The notes: generated by a model from the letters alone, not told the origin. A stretch of 17,963 nt of DNA from Fimbriimonadales bacterium (GCA_026416655.1 JAOAES010000291.1:1-17963); one strand, 5' to 3'. Shown: positions 1-7,450, numbered from the stretch's first letter. Numbers and translations: made by a program.

Positions 1-522
1 CCCAAAGCGATTCGCAAAGAGCGGGAGTTGCTCGCCCCGCTCAAGGCGATTGCCGACCACACGCTGGACACGACTCTGTTCCGCCCGCAGGATTTGCGCG
101 AGGCGATTCGGGGGCTGTACGGCGACGAGAAGGCGCAGTCGTACCTGCGTGTGCGCGTCGTCTCGTTCGGCTTCAAGTACGGCGTGCCCGCCGACGCTGA
201 CCTGGTGTTCGATGTACGGTTCCTGCGCAACCCGCACTATGTGCCAAGCCTGAAGCCGAAACCGGGCACGGATGAGGCGGTACGCTCCTATGTGCTGAGC
301 GACGCCGAAACGCAGGAGTTTTTGGAAACGGTGCGTAATTTTCTCTCGTATCTCTTGCCGCGCTACGAACGCGAGGGCAAAGCGTATCTGACCGTGGGGC
401 TGGGCTGCACGGGCGGGCGACATCGCTCGGTGGTGCTGGGCGAGGAGCTGGGGGCGTGGTTCACTGCGCAGGGCTATCGCGCGACGGTAGAGCATCGCGA
501 TTTAGCGCGGGGGGAGGCGTAA
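1..522 (+). CDS. rapZ: RapZ/YvcJ family nucleotide-binding protein, C-terminal part (5' end outside window)
   Basis: The reading frame is open from the first base, so only the last 173 residues are visible; the N-terminal P-loop domain lies outside. The visible part matches the RapZ C-terminal domain: SFGFKYG near visible residue 55, then DLVFDVRFL and NPHYVP, and GCTGGRHRS at about 135-143. In Escherichia coli this domain binds the small RNA GlmZ and recruits RNase E. In Bacillus the homologue YvcJ is a nucleotide hydrolase encoded beside yvcK. The stop TAA is followed after one base by the yvcK start, and the yvcK Shine-Dalgarno lies inside this gene, so the two are one operon. The family is secure. 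Whether it works by the RNA-binding mechanism in this lineage is unknown. Confidence 0.95.
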   Translation, partial: PKAIRKERELLAPLKAIADHTLDTTLFRPQDLREAIRGLYGDEKAQSYLRVRVVSFGFKYGVPADADLVFDVRFLRNPHYVPSLKPKPGTDEAVRSYVLSDAETQEFLETVRNFLSYLLPRYEREGKAYLTVGLGCTGGRHRSVVLGEELGAWFTAQGYRATVEHRDLARGEA

Positions 523-523
523 G

Positions 524-1828
524 ATGGCAGACGGGCGATGGCGCTGGCTGATGCCGGGCATGCAGGTGAAGCGCTGGCTCGCGCTCTCCAGTGTGGGCTT
601 GCTGATTGCTTTGCTGGGGTTGTGGGTGGGGTTGGGCGGCGCGCCTGCCCACTGGCTCGATAACCTCTATCGCGCTCTCGACAGTCAAATTCAGTCGTTG
701 GCGACCACGCCCCGCGCCGCGCAGGCGATGCGCTGGGGGCTGGGCGTCGCGTTGGGCGCGCTGGGAGTGGGAATCTGGTGGTGGGGCTTGCGCCGCGCAT
801 GGCGCACGCTGGTCGGCATCCTGCAACCCCGCGCGAGCGGGCGTGTGTGGGATGTGCTGTCGCGCTACGCGCTGATGGCGCACGGCAAGCGCGTGGTGGT
901 GATTGGCGGCGGCACAGGGCTGTCCACCATGCTGCGCGGTCTCAAACGCTACACCGCCAATATCGTCGCGATTGTGACCGTGACCGACGACGGCGGCTCG
1001 TCGGGCAAACTGCGTCAGGAACTCGGCATCCTGCCCCCTGGCGACATCCGCAACTGCCTGATTGCGCTCGCCGACGCTGAAGGCGCGATGACCGCCCTGC
1101 TGCAACACCGCTTCAAAGACGACGCGGGCAACCTGAGCGGGCACTCGGTGGGCAATCTGCTCATCGCCGCGATGACGCAACTCAAGGACGGCGACTTTGA
1201 GAGGGCGATTCAGGAAATCAGCAAAGTGCTTGCCATTCGCGGGCGCGTGCTGCCCTCCACGCTTACGCATGTCAACCTGCGCGCCGAGATGGAGGACGGC
1301 TCGTGTGTGGAAGGGGAAACGCGGATTGTGGAGTATCCTGCGCGGATCCGGCGCATGCACCTTGTGCCGCCCGATGTGGAGCCGCCGCAGGAAGCCGTCG
1401 ACGCGATTAAGCAGGCGGATGTGATTGTGCTGGGACCAGGCAGTCTGTTCACGAGCGTGATTCCGAACCTGCTTGTGCCGAAAATCGCCGACGCGCTTCG
1501 CTCCACCGACGCTCTGCGCATCTATGTATGTAATGTGATGACGCAGCCGGGCGAGACCGACGGCTTCACGGCGTCCGACCATGTGCGGGCGATCGAGGCG
1601 CACGCAGGTGGGCGCGTGTTCGACTATGTGCTGGTGAATAACGCGACGCCCATCCCCGAACTGATGGAGCGCTACCACGCCAGCGGGCAGGAACTGGTGC
1701 TGCCCGATATTGACCGCATCCGTCAGATGGGCTACAAGGTGATGGCGGGCAACTTCATCAGCCAGAGCGACTATGTGCGTCACGACCCCGCGCGCTTAGC
1801 GGAGGCGATTCTCCGGCTGGCGAGGTAG
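524..1828 (+). CDS. yvcK: YvcK/CofD-like gluconeogenesis factor with two N-terminal membrane helices
   Basis: 434 residues. Two hydrophobic segments (about 18-39 and 70-89) precede a YvcK domain that begins at KRVVVIGGGTG (GGGTG at 128-132). Family motifs follow: TVTDDGGSSG (Asp155, Asp156), PPGDIRN (171-177) and NVMTQPGETDGFT towards the C-terminus. YvcK proteins resemble CofD, bind UDP-sugars in Bacillus, and are needed for growth on gluconeogenic carbon sources and for correct cell-wall synthesis. The ATG has a GGAGG at 513-517 with 6 nt spacing, inside rapZ, so translation is probably coupled. whiA, the usual third member of rapZ-yvcK-whiA, is absent downstream, where a convergent gene begins. 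The membrane anchor is missing in the short cytosolic Bacillus form. Family assignment is firm; the biochemical role is inferred. Confidence 0.94.
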   Translation: MADGRWRWLMPGMQVKRWLALSSVGLLIALLGLWVGLGGAPAHWLDNLYRALDSQIQSLATTPRAAQAMRWGLGVALGALGVGIWWWGLRRAWRTLVGILQPRASGRVWDVLSRYALMAHGKRVVVIGGGTGLSTMLRGLKRYTANIVAIVTVTDDGGSSGKLRQELGILPPGDIRNCLIALADAEGAMTALLQHRFKDDAGNLSGHSVGNLLIAAMTQLKDGDFERAIQEISKVLAIRGRVLPSTLTHVNLRAEMEDGSCVEGETRIVEYPARIRRMHLVPPDVEPPQEAVDAIKQADVIVLGPGSLFTSVIPNLLVPKIADALRSTDALRIYVCNVMTQPGETDGFTASDHVRAIEAHAGGRVFDYVLVNNATPIPELMERYHASGQELVLPDIDRIRQMGYKVMAGNFISQSDYVRHDPARLAEAILRLAR

Positions 1829-1833
1829 GGGGG

Positions 1834-3417
1834 TCAAGCCCTGGTGAGCACGCGCCCTGCCCGCGCGCCCGTGTACGCGCCGTCGCGAATCGTCCACCGC
1901 CCGTTCACAAATAGATGAACTACTCCTTGCGAGAGGCGGTGGGGGTTCTCAAAGTCGGCGAAGTCCTGAATTGCGCCAAAGTCGAAGATAACGATGTCAG
2001 CGTAGGCACCCTCCTGTAGAACGCCCCTGTCGGTCAGTTTCAAGCGCGCAGCGGGAAGCCCCGTCATCTTGAAAATCGCCTCTTCGAGGCTGAGCAAGCC
2101 CTCCTGACGCACATATCGTGCCAGCACGCGCGGGAACGTTCCGTAGCTGCGCGGGTGGGGACGCTCGGCGGCGTACTTGCTCGGCTCCGTCCCTACGCCA
2201 TCGGAGCCGACCATCGTGAGCGGGTACTTCAGCACGGTGCGCAGGTCATCTTCGGACATGTTGAACCATGCCACGCCCACATGCCCGCCCGCATCCAGCA
2301 GTAGGTCCAGAATGAACGCCTCAGGTTCCTTCCCTGCGAGGCGCGCGGCGTCGGCGATTGTGAGTCCCTGATACTCGCGGTTGTGAGGCGTGCTGCCAAT
2401 CACGGTACTATGCCAGTCCGGTTGCATCGCCTGCATCGCGTGGATGAGCCGTTCACGCTCGTGCGGGTCGCGCAGACGATTGAGTAGGGCGTCAGGGTCG
2501 CCGTCGAGTGCCCAGCTGGGCAGCGCGGCGACTGCCAGCGAGGTCTGATACGCCGTGTAGGGGTACACATCGAGCGTCACGTCCAGCCCCTGAGCGACGG
2601 CGTCGCTGACCATCTGCAGCGTGGTATGAATCTTGCCCCAGTTCCGCCTGCCCTCGGCTTTGTGGTGTGCCAGCTGCAGGGGCAGTTCCGCTTCGGTCGC
2701 AATCCGCAGCGCCTCCTGCACACTTTCGATGAGTCCGTCGCCCTCGCTGCGCAGATGCGTCGCGTAGAAACCGCCGTACTGAGCAGCCACTTTAGCGAGC
2801 TCGATAATCTCTTCGGTCTCGGCGAAGCTGTTGGGCGGGTACTCCAGTCCTGTGGTGAACGCGAACGCGCCCGCTTCAAAACAGAGCGCAATCTCCTGGC
2901 GCATCGCGTCCAGCTCAGCGTGGGTTGGTGGGCGTTTCTCGTAGCCCATCACTTTCTTGCGCGCCGTGCCATGCCCGCACTGAGGGACGTAGTTCGTACC
3001 GAGTCCCAGCGCATCCAGGATCCGCAGATACTCGCCGAACGACCGCCAGTTAATCTCCACGCCGTGCGGTTTCAGCCAGCGTTGCTCCTGCCGGAAGAGG
3101 GGCGAGTCGTCGATTTGTCCGACGGCGAAGCCGCAGTTGCCCCCCACCTGCGTCGTCACGCCTTGGAACAGCACACTGATTTGCTCTGGATGATGGTTCA
3201 GCGAGAAGTCAGCGTGCGTATGGATGTCGATGAAGCCAGGCGCGACACACAAGCCCTGCAAATCCAGTTCAACGCCCGCCTGCCATCCTTCCAGCTCGCC
3301 GAGAGCGACGATGCGGTCGTCGGTAATCGCGACATCGGCGCAGAAACCCGGATTGCCCAGCCCATCGAACACGGTTCCGCCGCGCAGGAGGACATCGCAA
3401 CGCTGTGTGTTAGGCAT
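1834..3417 (-). CDS. N-acyl-D-amino-acid deacylase (D-aminoacylase), amidohydrolase superfamily
   Basis: 527 residues, a normal length for the family. It should hydrolyse N-acyl-D-amino acids to a D-amino acid and a carboxylic acid using a zinc-containing TIM-barrel site. Visible features: an N-terminal beta-sandwich segment, metal-binding HTH (His66, His68) in GFIDIHTHADF, the zinc-ligand cysteine in GGNCGF (Cys95), GLEYPP, THLRSEGDGL (His221), LAHHKAEG (His251/252), the catalytic-type Asp406 in MVGSDGVG, and the family signature HPRSYGTFPRVLARYV. There is no signal peptide, so it is probably cytoplasmic. It is transcribed away from gcvT and towards yvcK, with only 5 bp between the two stop codons. 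A -10-like box lies 7 nt before the ATG and no Shine-Dalgarno is visible. Exact substrate (D-Glu, D-Asp or broad) cannot be read from sequence; a dihydropyrimidinase-like activity is a less likely alternative. Confidence 0.9.
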   Translation of the reverse strand: MPNTQRCDVLLRGGTVFDGLGNPGFCADVAITDDRIVALGELEGWQAGVELDLQGLCVAPGFIDIHTHADFSLNHHPEQISVLFQGVTTQVGGNCGFAVGQIDDSPLFRQEQRWLKPHGVEINWRSFGEYLRILDALGLGTNYVPQCGHGTARKKVMGYEKRPPTHAELDAMRQEIALCFEAGAFAFTTGLEYPPNSFAETEEIIELAKVAAQYGGFYATHLRSEGDGLIESVQEALRIATEAELPLQLAHHKAEGRRNWGKIHTTLQMVSDAVAQGLDVTLDVYPYTAYQTSLAVAALPSWALDGDPDALLNRLRDPHERERLIHAMQAMQPDWHSTVIGSTPHNREYQGLTIADAARLAGKEPEAFILDLLLDAGGHVGVAWFNMSEDDLRTVLKYPLTMVGSDGVGTEPSKYAAERPHPRSYGTFPRVLARYVRQEGLLSLEEAIFKMTGLPAARLKLTDRGVLQEGAYADIVIFDFGAIQDFADFENPHRLSQGVVHLFVNGRWTIRDGAYTGARAGRVLTRA

Positions 3418-3424
3418 AAGCTAA

Positions 3425-3434
3425 AGGATACCCC
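3425..3434 (-). promoter_or_regulatory. Putative leaderless promoter of the D-aminoacylase gene
   Basis: On the minus strand the sequence reads GGGGTATCCT, 7 nt before the ATG. The hexamer TATCCT is a poor -10 by itself, but it carries the upstream G-run and sits at the distance seen for the better boxes in this window. Confidence 0.4.
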
Positions 3435-3457
3435 ACGATTCCCTATCCCCCTTGCTC

Positions 3458-3465
3458 GGTATAAT
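3458..3465 (+). promoter_or_regulatory. Putative leaderless promoter of gcvT
   Basis: GGTATAAT ends 6 nt before the gcvT ATG. With a usual -10 to +1 spacing the transcript would begin at or next to the start codon. No convincing -35 element and no Shine-Dalgarno are visible. Confidence 0.65.
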
Positions 3466-3471
3466 ACGCCT

Positions 3472-4551
3472 ATGCAACGCACAGCACTCTACGAGTTGCA
3501 CCAGCAGGCGGGCGGGCGCATGGTCGAGTTTGCAGGCTGGGAGATGCCCGTGCAATACGCGGGAATCATCCAAGAGGTTCAGTCCGTGCGCCAGCGGTGG
3601 GGCGTGTTCGATGTGAGCCACATGGCGCGCGCTTACTTCCGGGGCGGGGACTCTCTCGCCTTCCTGAGCCGTCTGGTTCCCTCGGACCTCAGCAAAATCG
3701 CGTCGATGACAGGGCAATACACGGTACTAACCAACGAGCGCGGCGGCGTGGTGGACGACGTGATTATCTACCAGCTGCAGCTCGACGAGTACCTGATGGT
3801 GTTCAACGCCGCAAACCGGCAGAAAGACCTGAACTGGTTCACTCGCTGGCGCAGCGCGTGGGCGATGCATGTCGCGATCGATGACCAGACGGAGCAGACC
3901 ACGATGCTGGCGGTGCAGGGACCTGAGGCGACCGAGCGTTTGAGCGCGATTTTGGGCGCGTCTCTGGATGCGACGCCGCGCTTCGGAGCGACTTTCGTCG
4001 AGTGGGGGAACGCGCGGGTGTTCGCCGCGCGCACAGGCTACACGGGCGAGGACGGGTTCGAACTCATCGCACCTGCGGAAACAGGGGTACGGCTCTGGGA
4101 AACGCTCCTGCAGGCAGGCGCGACGCCGTGCGGGCTGGGCGCGCGGGATGTGCTGCGCGTGGAAGCGGGACTGCATCTGTACGGACACGAACTGACCGAG
4201 GATACGAATCCCATCGAAGCGGGGCTGGGCTGGTTGGTGAGCGACCGTCTCAACTATCTCGGCGCAGAGGTCATCCAGCAGGTCAAGCAGACGGGTCCGT
4301 CACGCAAACTGATGGGCGTGCGCCTACAGGAGCGCGGTGTGCCGCGCGAGGGCTACCCCGTGCTGATTGAGGGGCAACCAGTGAGCGCTCTGACCAGCGG
4401 CGTCTACTCGCCCACGCTGGAACAGGGAATCGGCATGGCATATCTACCTGCAGAGTATGCCAAAGCGGGAACGCCCTGCGCCGTGGAAATTCGCGGGAAA
4501 GCGGTTCCTGCAGTGGTCAGCACACGCCGGTTTTTGAAATCGGGCGGCTAA
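3472..4551 (+). CDS. gcvT: Glycine cleavage system T protein (aminomethyltransferase)
   Basis: 359 residues, full length for GcvT. It transfers the methylene group from aminomethyl-lipoyl H protein to tetrahydrofolate, releasing ammonia. Seen: LYELHQQAGGRMVEFAGWEM at the N-terminus, GVFDVSHM, the catalytic-region Asp in GGVVDDVIIY (Asp95/Asp96), TGYTGEDGFEL (188-198), LGARDVLRVEAGLHLYGHEL and NPIEAGLGW. The last two motifs separate true GcvT from YgfZ-like relatives. The ATG is set by a TATAAT box 6 nt upstream; the open frame continues further upstream only as antisense of the deacylase. gcvH and gcvPA/gcvPB are not in the window, so the glycine cleavage genes are dispersed or lie elsewhere. 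Confidence 0.96.
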   Translation: MQRTALYELHQQAGGRMVEFAGWEMPVQYAGIIQEVQSVRQRWGVFDVSHMARAYFRGGDSLAFLSRLVPSDLSKIASMTGQYTVLTNERGGVVDDVIIYQLQLDEYLMVFNAANRQKDLNWFTRWRSAWAMHVAIDDQTEQTTMLAVQGPEATERLSAILGASLDATPRFGATFVEWGNARVFAARTGYTGEDGFELIAPAETGVRLWETLLQAGATPCGLGARDVLRVEAGLHLYGHELTEDTNPIEAGLGWLVSDRLNYLGAEVIQQVKQTGPSRKLMGVRLQERGVPREGYPVLIEGQPVSALTSGVYSPTLEQGIGMAYLPAEYAKAGTPCAVEIRGKAVPAVVSTRRFLKSGG

Positions 4552-4600
4552 ATAGGGGTGCGGCGGAACTCCAGCAGTGGCATCGAATCAAATTATGTTA

Positions 4601-4641
4601 GCCGACGCCACGCGGTCGGCGTAGCGTCGGCGTCCCGCCGA
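4601..4641. repeat. Palindromic intergenic element between convergent genes
   Basis: The 118-bp gap between gcvT and the LolA-like gene holds GTCGGCGT twice (4615-4622 and 4626-4633) and the inverted GCCGACGC at 4601-4608, which can pair with 4624-4631. A second hairpin TCGGCG-TCC-CGCCGA lies at 4627-4641. A run of six A follows at 4643-4648. The A-run is on the wrong side for a canonical + strand terminator, and on the minus strand the T-run precedes the hairpin. It may be a 3'-end or transcription-blocking structure or a REP-like repeat. No protein gene is supported in the gap. Confidence 0.4.
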
Positions 4642-4669
4642 GAAAAAACCAAGCGGCGCAAGCGTGTCG

Positions 4670-5452
4670 TTATCGACCGGGCGCTTGAGGCGGCGTCATC
4701 GGTTGACCCTGCTGGGGCGGTTGGATTTCTTTCGCGTCTTTGGGCGGCTTGAACTGGAAGCGCGAGGCGGGTATCGGCTTGTCGAAACTGATGTAGCGCA
4801 GGTTCGCCGAGACTTTCATCGTGGTAGACTGCTGTTGCCCTTGCGCGCCGCCCTGCCCCCCTTGCGGACGCATCGTCTGGTTCAGCTCCACACGATAGAT
4901 GAGTTGATCCTGCGCCCCGATATAAAGCTTAAGGTTCACGGAGGCGTTGCCTTGCTTGTCGGTGATTTCCACCACGCGCGTCTGTTTCCCGCCCACGGTC
5001 TGGGTTCCGCGAAACTGAACCTTCGCGTTGGGACCCAGCTCGTCGAGGTTCTGGTCAGCAATCCCCATCAGCATTCCTGCCTCGCCGAGCAGTCGGGCGT
5101 TGCCGCCGCTCAGGTTAGGTGGCGCAGGACGCTTGATATACTGTTTCGCAGCGGGGACATATTCGTACACGGTCTTGCCGTCGGAATAGACCTCGCGGGG
5201 TGGGCTGAACGCGCTCGAACCGATTTTCGCGGCTACACGATTGGGGCGCTGCATCGCAATCGTGGAGCTCATCTGCTGCTTATTGGAGTTATTGCCAAAG
5301 TTCACTTCAACGGTCATATCGATAGCGACTTCCCACGATTTCGCGTTGCGATACTTCTGTTGCACCTGTTTGAGGAACGCCTTCGCGTCTTGCTGGGCGA
5401 CGCCCGTCGCCGTCGCTACCAAAGCCACTGCCACAATCCATAGAGTTCGCAT
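4670..5452 (-). CDS. Exported LolA/DUF2092-like protein
   Basis: 260 residues with a Sec signal peptide (MRTLWIVAVALVATATGVAQ, cleavage near residue 19). The mature part resembles the LolA/LppX/DUF2092 fold: an amphipathic helix (DAKAFLKQVQQKYRNAKS), then alternating strands with MQRPNRVAAKI, VYSDGKTVYEYVP and KLYIGAQDQLIYRVEL, typical of outer-membrane lipoprotein-sorting homologues. Such proteins bind lipids or lipoproteins in the periplasm. There is a Gln/Gly-rich insertion around residues 198-210 and a Pro/Gln-rich tail after about 235, probably disordered. The ATG has GGAG 9 nt upstream (complement of 5462-5465). Similarity is by pattern only, so a lipid-carrier role is inference, and being a true LolA is unlikely without LolB/LolCDE neighbours. 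Confidence 0.75.
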   Translation of the reverse strand: MRTLWIVAVALVATATGVAQQDAKAFLKQVQQKYRNAKSWEVAIDMTVEVNFGNNSNKQQMSSTIAMQRPNRVAAKIGSSAFSPPREVYSDGKTVYEYVPAAKQYIKRPAPPNLSGGNARLLGEAGMLMGIADQNLDELGPNAKVQFRGTQTVGGKQTRVVEITDKQGNASVNLKLYIGAQDQLIYRVELNQTMRPQGGQGGAQGQQQSTTMKVSANLRYISFDKPIPASRFQFKPPKDAKEIQPPQQGQPMTPPQAPGR

Positions 5453-5474
5453 GATAGTCGTCTCCGTACATCGA

Positions 5475-5483
5475 ACTATACCC
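5475..5483 (-). promoter_or_regulatory. Putative promoter of the LolA-like gene
   Basis: Minus-strand GGGTATAGT lies 22 nt before the ATG and is followed by a GGAG Shine-Dalgarno. It is back to back with the E2 promoter: the two G-runs are separated by AAA, which makes TACCCGAAACGGGTA (5479-5493) an inverted repeat. Confidence 0.55.
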
Positions 5484-5488
5484 GAAAC

Positions 5489-5497
5489 GGGTACAAT
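5489..5497 (+). promoter_or_regulatory. Putative promoter of the E2 gene
   Basis: GGGTACAAT followed by a short leader containing AGGAGG at 5508-5513, 9 nt before the ATG at 5523. No recognisable -35. This is a conventional leadered case, unlike gcvT or zntA. Confidence 0.6.
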
Positions 5498-5522
5498 CTG
5501 TTCCTGTAGGAGGCGTTTATCG

Positions 5523-6701
5523 ATGGCGATTGTGGAAGTAATCGTACCGCAGTTAGGCGAAGGATTGCAAGAAGTGCGCGTGATGCGCTTTTTGAAACAG
5601 CCGGGCGACCGTGTGGAACGGGACGAACATATTTACGAAATGGAGACGGATAAAGCGAATGTAGAAGTGGAGAGTCCCTATGCGGGCGTGATTGTGGAGT
5701 GGTTGGCGAAGGAGGGCGACATTTTGCCAATTGGCGCGCCGATTGCGAGGATGGAGGTGGAGGGCGTGGTTGAGGCGGCGTCGCCTGTTTCGCACGCGCC
5801 ACAGCCTGCGCCTGTTGCCGCTGCTCCTGCCGCGCCGCCTCGCGAGCCGACGCCCGTGGGCGCACGCCTCGAACTCACAATCCCCCCACGCACTCGCGCC
5901 TATGCGCGGCAGAAAGGCATCTCCGAAGAAGAACTGCGCCGTATCCCCGCCGCGTCGGGCAATAAACTGATGCCCGAAGACATCGACGCTTACTTGGCGG
6001 GTCGCTCCGAAACGGCGGCAAGCGCAGAGTATGTGGACTATCCGCTCCCGCAGCAGCAGCGCACCTTCATCTACCGCATCAAGCGCAGCAGCCAGCTGGT
6101 CGTGCCCGCCGTGTTGCGCCGTCCTGCGCGCTGGGACGCCGTGCGGCGCGTCGTGGAACAGTTCAAAACGAACCCCAACGCGCCCGTGCAGCCTTCCGAG
6201 TTTCAGGTGTTCGCCTACTGCGCGGCGCAGGCGACCCTGCAGCATCCCAAGTTCCGCTCGCAACTCGTGGGCGAGGAGACCCTGCGCCAGTATCAGCATG
6301 TGAACCTCGGAATTGCCGTCGCGCGCCCCGGCGACGAGCTGGTGACCGCGCTGGTCAAAAACGCCTCCGCGCTCGACTTCGTGAGTTTTGTGCGCACGCT
6401 GCAGAGCCAGATTCGCAAAGCGCGCGCCGGCGAGGATCAGGCAGACGCCAGCATCCAGCTGCTGCTGACCTACATGGGCGGCTACCAGATGGTGGATGCT
6501 ATCCCCGTGCTGGTCGCGCCCGCTGTCGCGATTCTGTTTGCGGGCGAGGCGTTCCTCCTCGATGGCGCGCCCCATGTGAACCTCGTGTTGACCTTTGACC
6601 ACCGGCTCATCAACGGCGTGGGCGGCGCGGAGTTCCTCAACGCCGTGGCGCACAACCTGGAAAACGCCGAGACGCTGGTTCAGCACGGAATGGGCAGTTA
6701 G
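5523..6701 (+). CDS. 2-oxoacid dehydrogenase E2-like protein (lipoyl, subunit-binding and acyltransferase domains) with HxxxNG motif
   Basis: 392 residues in the order lipoyl domain (about 1-80, lipoyl-lysine candidate Lys44 in ETDKA), Pro/Ala-rich linker (87-110), peripheral subunit-binding domain (about 119-160, PPRTRAYARQKGI) and acyltransferase domain (about 175-385). E2 enzymes pass acyl groups from the lipoyl arm to CoA. The normally invariant catalytic HxxxDG reads HRLING here (His360, Asn364, Gly365), and the usual FTISNLG stretch is replaced by LLLTYMGGY. The start is the ATG preceded by AGGAGG at 9 nt; the open frame upstream is antisense to the LolA-like gene. No E1 or E3 genes are adjacent. 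It may be an active divergent branched-chain or acetoin-type E2, or a structural paralogue. The domain call is secure; the substrate is not. Confidence 0.88.
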   Translation: MAIVEVIVPQLGEGLQEVRVMRFLKQPGDRVERDEHIYEMETDKANVEVESPYAGVIVEWLAKEGDILPIGAPIARMEVEGVVEAASPVSHAPQPAPVAAAPAAPPREPTPVGARLELTIPPRTRAYARQKGISEEELRRIPAASGNKLMPEDIDAYLAGRSETAASAEYVDYPLPQQQRTFIYRIKRSSQLVVPAVLRRPARWDAVRRVVEQFKTNPNAPVQPSEFQVFAYCAAQATLQHPKFRSQLVGEETLRQYQHVNLGIAVARPGDELVTALVKNASALDFVSFVRTLQSQIRKARAGEDQADASIQLLLTYMGGYQMVDAIPVLVAPAVAILFAGEAFLLDGAPHVNLVLTFDHRLINGVGGAEFLNAVAHNLENAETLVQHGMGS

Positions 6702-6733
6702 AGCGCACCATCAAACAGGGACGCCGCCGGCTG

Positions 6734-6746
6734 GCTCCGAAGGAGC
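6734..6746 (+). promoter_or_regulatory. Shine-Dalgarno in a small hairpin before a TTG start
   Basis: GCTCC-GAA-GGAGC forms a 5-bp stem with a 3-nt loop. The 3' arm contains the GGAG of the ribosome binding site (AGGAG 6741-6745) for the TTG at 6753, spacing 7 nt. It fixes the start codon and could lower initiation, but a 5-bp stem is weak evidence for regulation. Confidence 0.4.
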
Positions 6747-6752
6747 AAGGCG

Positions 6753-7445
6753 TTGACGACACATCACAAACGCGCAGAATGGGAGGTCGTGATTCTCGGC
6801 ACGCTGGTCGTGGCGTTCCTGTTTGTCTACTATATTCAGCCCTACTCGGTGGAGTCGCTGCGCTGGCTGGGCATCCAGCGCGAGAACGCCGCCCTGCGCG
6901 ACTGGAACGAATATATCCTGGTCAGCTCGCTCGGCTTGCTCTGGCTGCCGATATTGACGCTCGCATTTTTCGGCAAGGGGGAACTCAGCCAGTACGGTCT
7001 GGCGCGCGGCGACGGCAAGCTGGGCGCGCTCTATGCCCTGCTGATGTACCTCGCGATGTTGCCCCTGCTGTTCTATGTCGCCCAACGCCCCGACTTCCAG
7101 CAGTATTACCCCCTCGATAAGCGCGTGCTGACCGACCCCGTGTACGCCGTCTATTTCCAGCTGGCGTATGGCTACTACCTGTTCTGCTGGGAGTTTTTCT
7201 TTCGCGGGTTTCTGACTTTCGGGCTGTACCGCTGGATGGGCTGGTGGGGAATAGGGCTGCAGGCGGGGGCGTTCGCGCTGCTGCACTATGGCAAGCCGCT
7301 GCCCGAAGTGGTCGGCTCCTTCTTCGCCGCGCTGATTCTCAGTTGGGTCGCGTTGCACGTACGCTCGTTTCTGCCCTGTTTTTGGGTTCACTGGGCGGTG
7401 CATATGACGCTGGACGCGATGCTCATTCTGCAGGCGCGTGGTTGA
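6753..7445 (+). CDS. CPBP-family intramembrane metalloprotease (CAAX prenyl protease/Abi type)
   Basis: 230 residues with about six hydrophobic segments (15-30, 55-73, 91-109, 133-147, 162-178, 187-203). The three family motifs are visible: motif 1 as WEFFFRG (146-152), motif 2 FALLH (174-178) and motif 3 around HWAVHMTLD (213-221). In this family the Glu, His and Asn/Asp residues form a glutamate-dependent membrane protease site. Here the first Glu of EExxxR is Trp, a variant I believe occurs in a subgroup. Start is TTG, supported by AGGAG at 7 nt; the nearby ATG at 6779 is in another frame. It lies 51 bp after E2 without its own visible promoter, so co-transcription is likely. Substrate is unknown; no bacteriocin genes are nearby. 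Confidence 0.82.
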   Translation: MTTHHKRAEWEVVILGTLVVAFLFVYYIQPYSVESLRWLGIQRENAALRDWNEYILVSSLGLLWLPILTLAFFGKGELSQYGLARGDGKLGALYALLMYLAMLPLLFYVAQRPDFQQYYPLDKRVLTDPVYAVYFQLAYGYYLFCWEFFFRGFLTFGLYRWMGWWGIGLQAGAFALLHYGKPLPEVVGSFFAALILSWVALHVRSFLPCFWVHWAVHMTLDAMLILQARG

Positions 7446-7450
7446 AGTCA

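Noticed and set aside
461..1783. Long minus-strand ORF opposite yvcK
   Set aside because: Antisense to an unmistakable YvcK; composition is His/Arg/Ala-rich without motifs, a typical GC-rich shadow.
2626..3471. Upstream extension of gcvT giving a 641-residue protein
   Set aside because: The extra part is antisense to the deacylase and has no homology pattern; the promoter at 3458-3465 lies after it.
4558..4752. 64-codon ORF in the gcvT/LolA-like gap
   Set aside because: Runs through the palindrome into antisense of the LolA-like gene, with no recognisable protein features.
5241..5522. Upstream extension of the E2 gene
   Set aside because: Antisense to the LolA-like gene; the AGGAGG and lipoyl-domain N-terminus fix the start at 5523.
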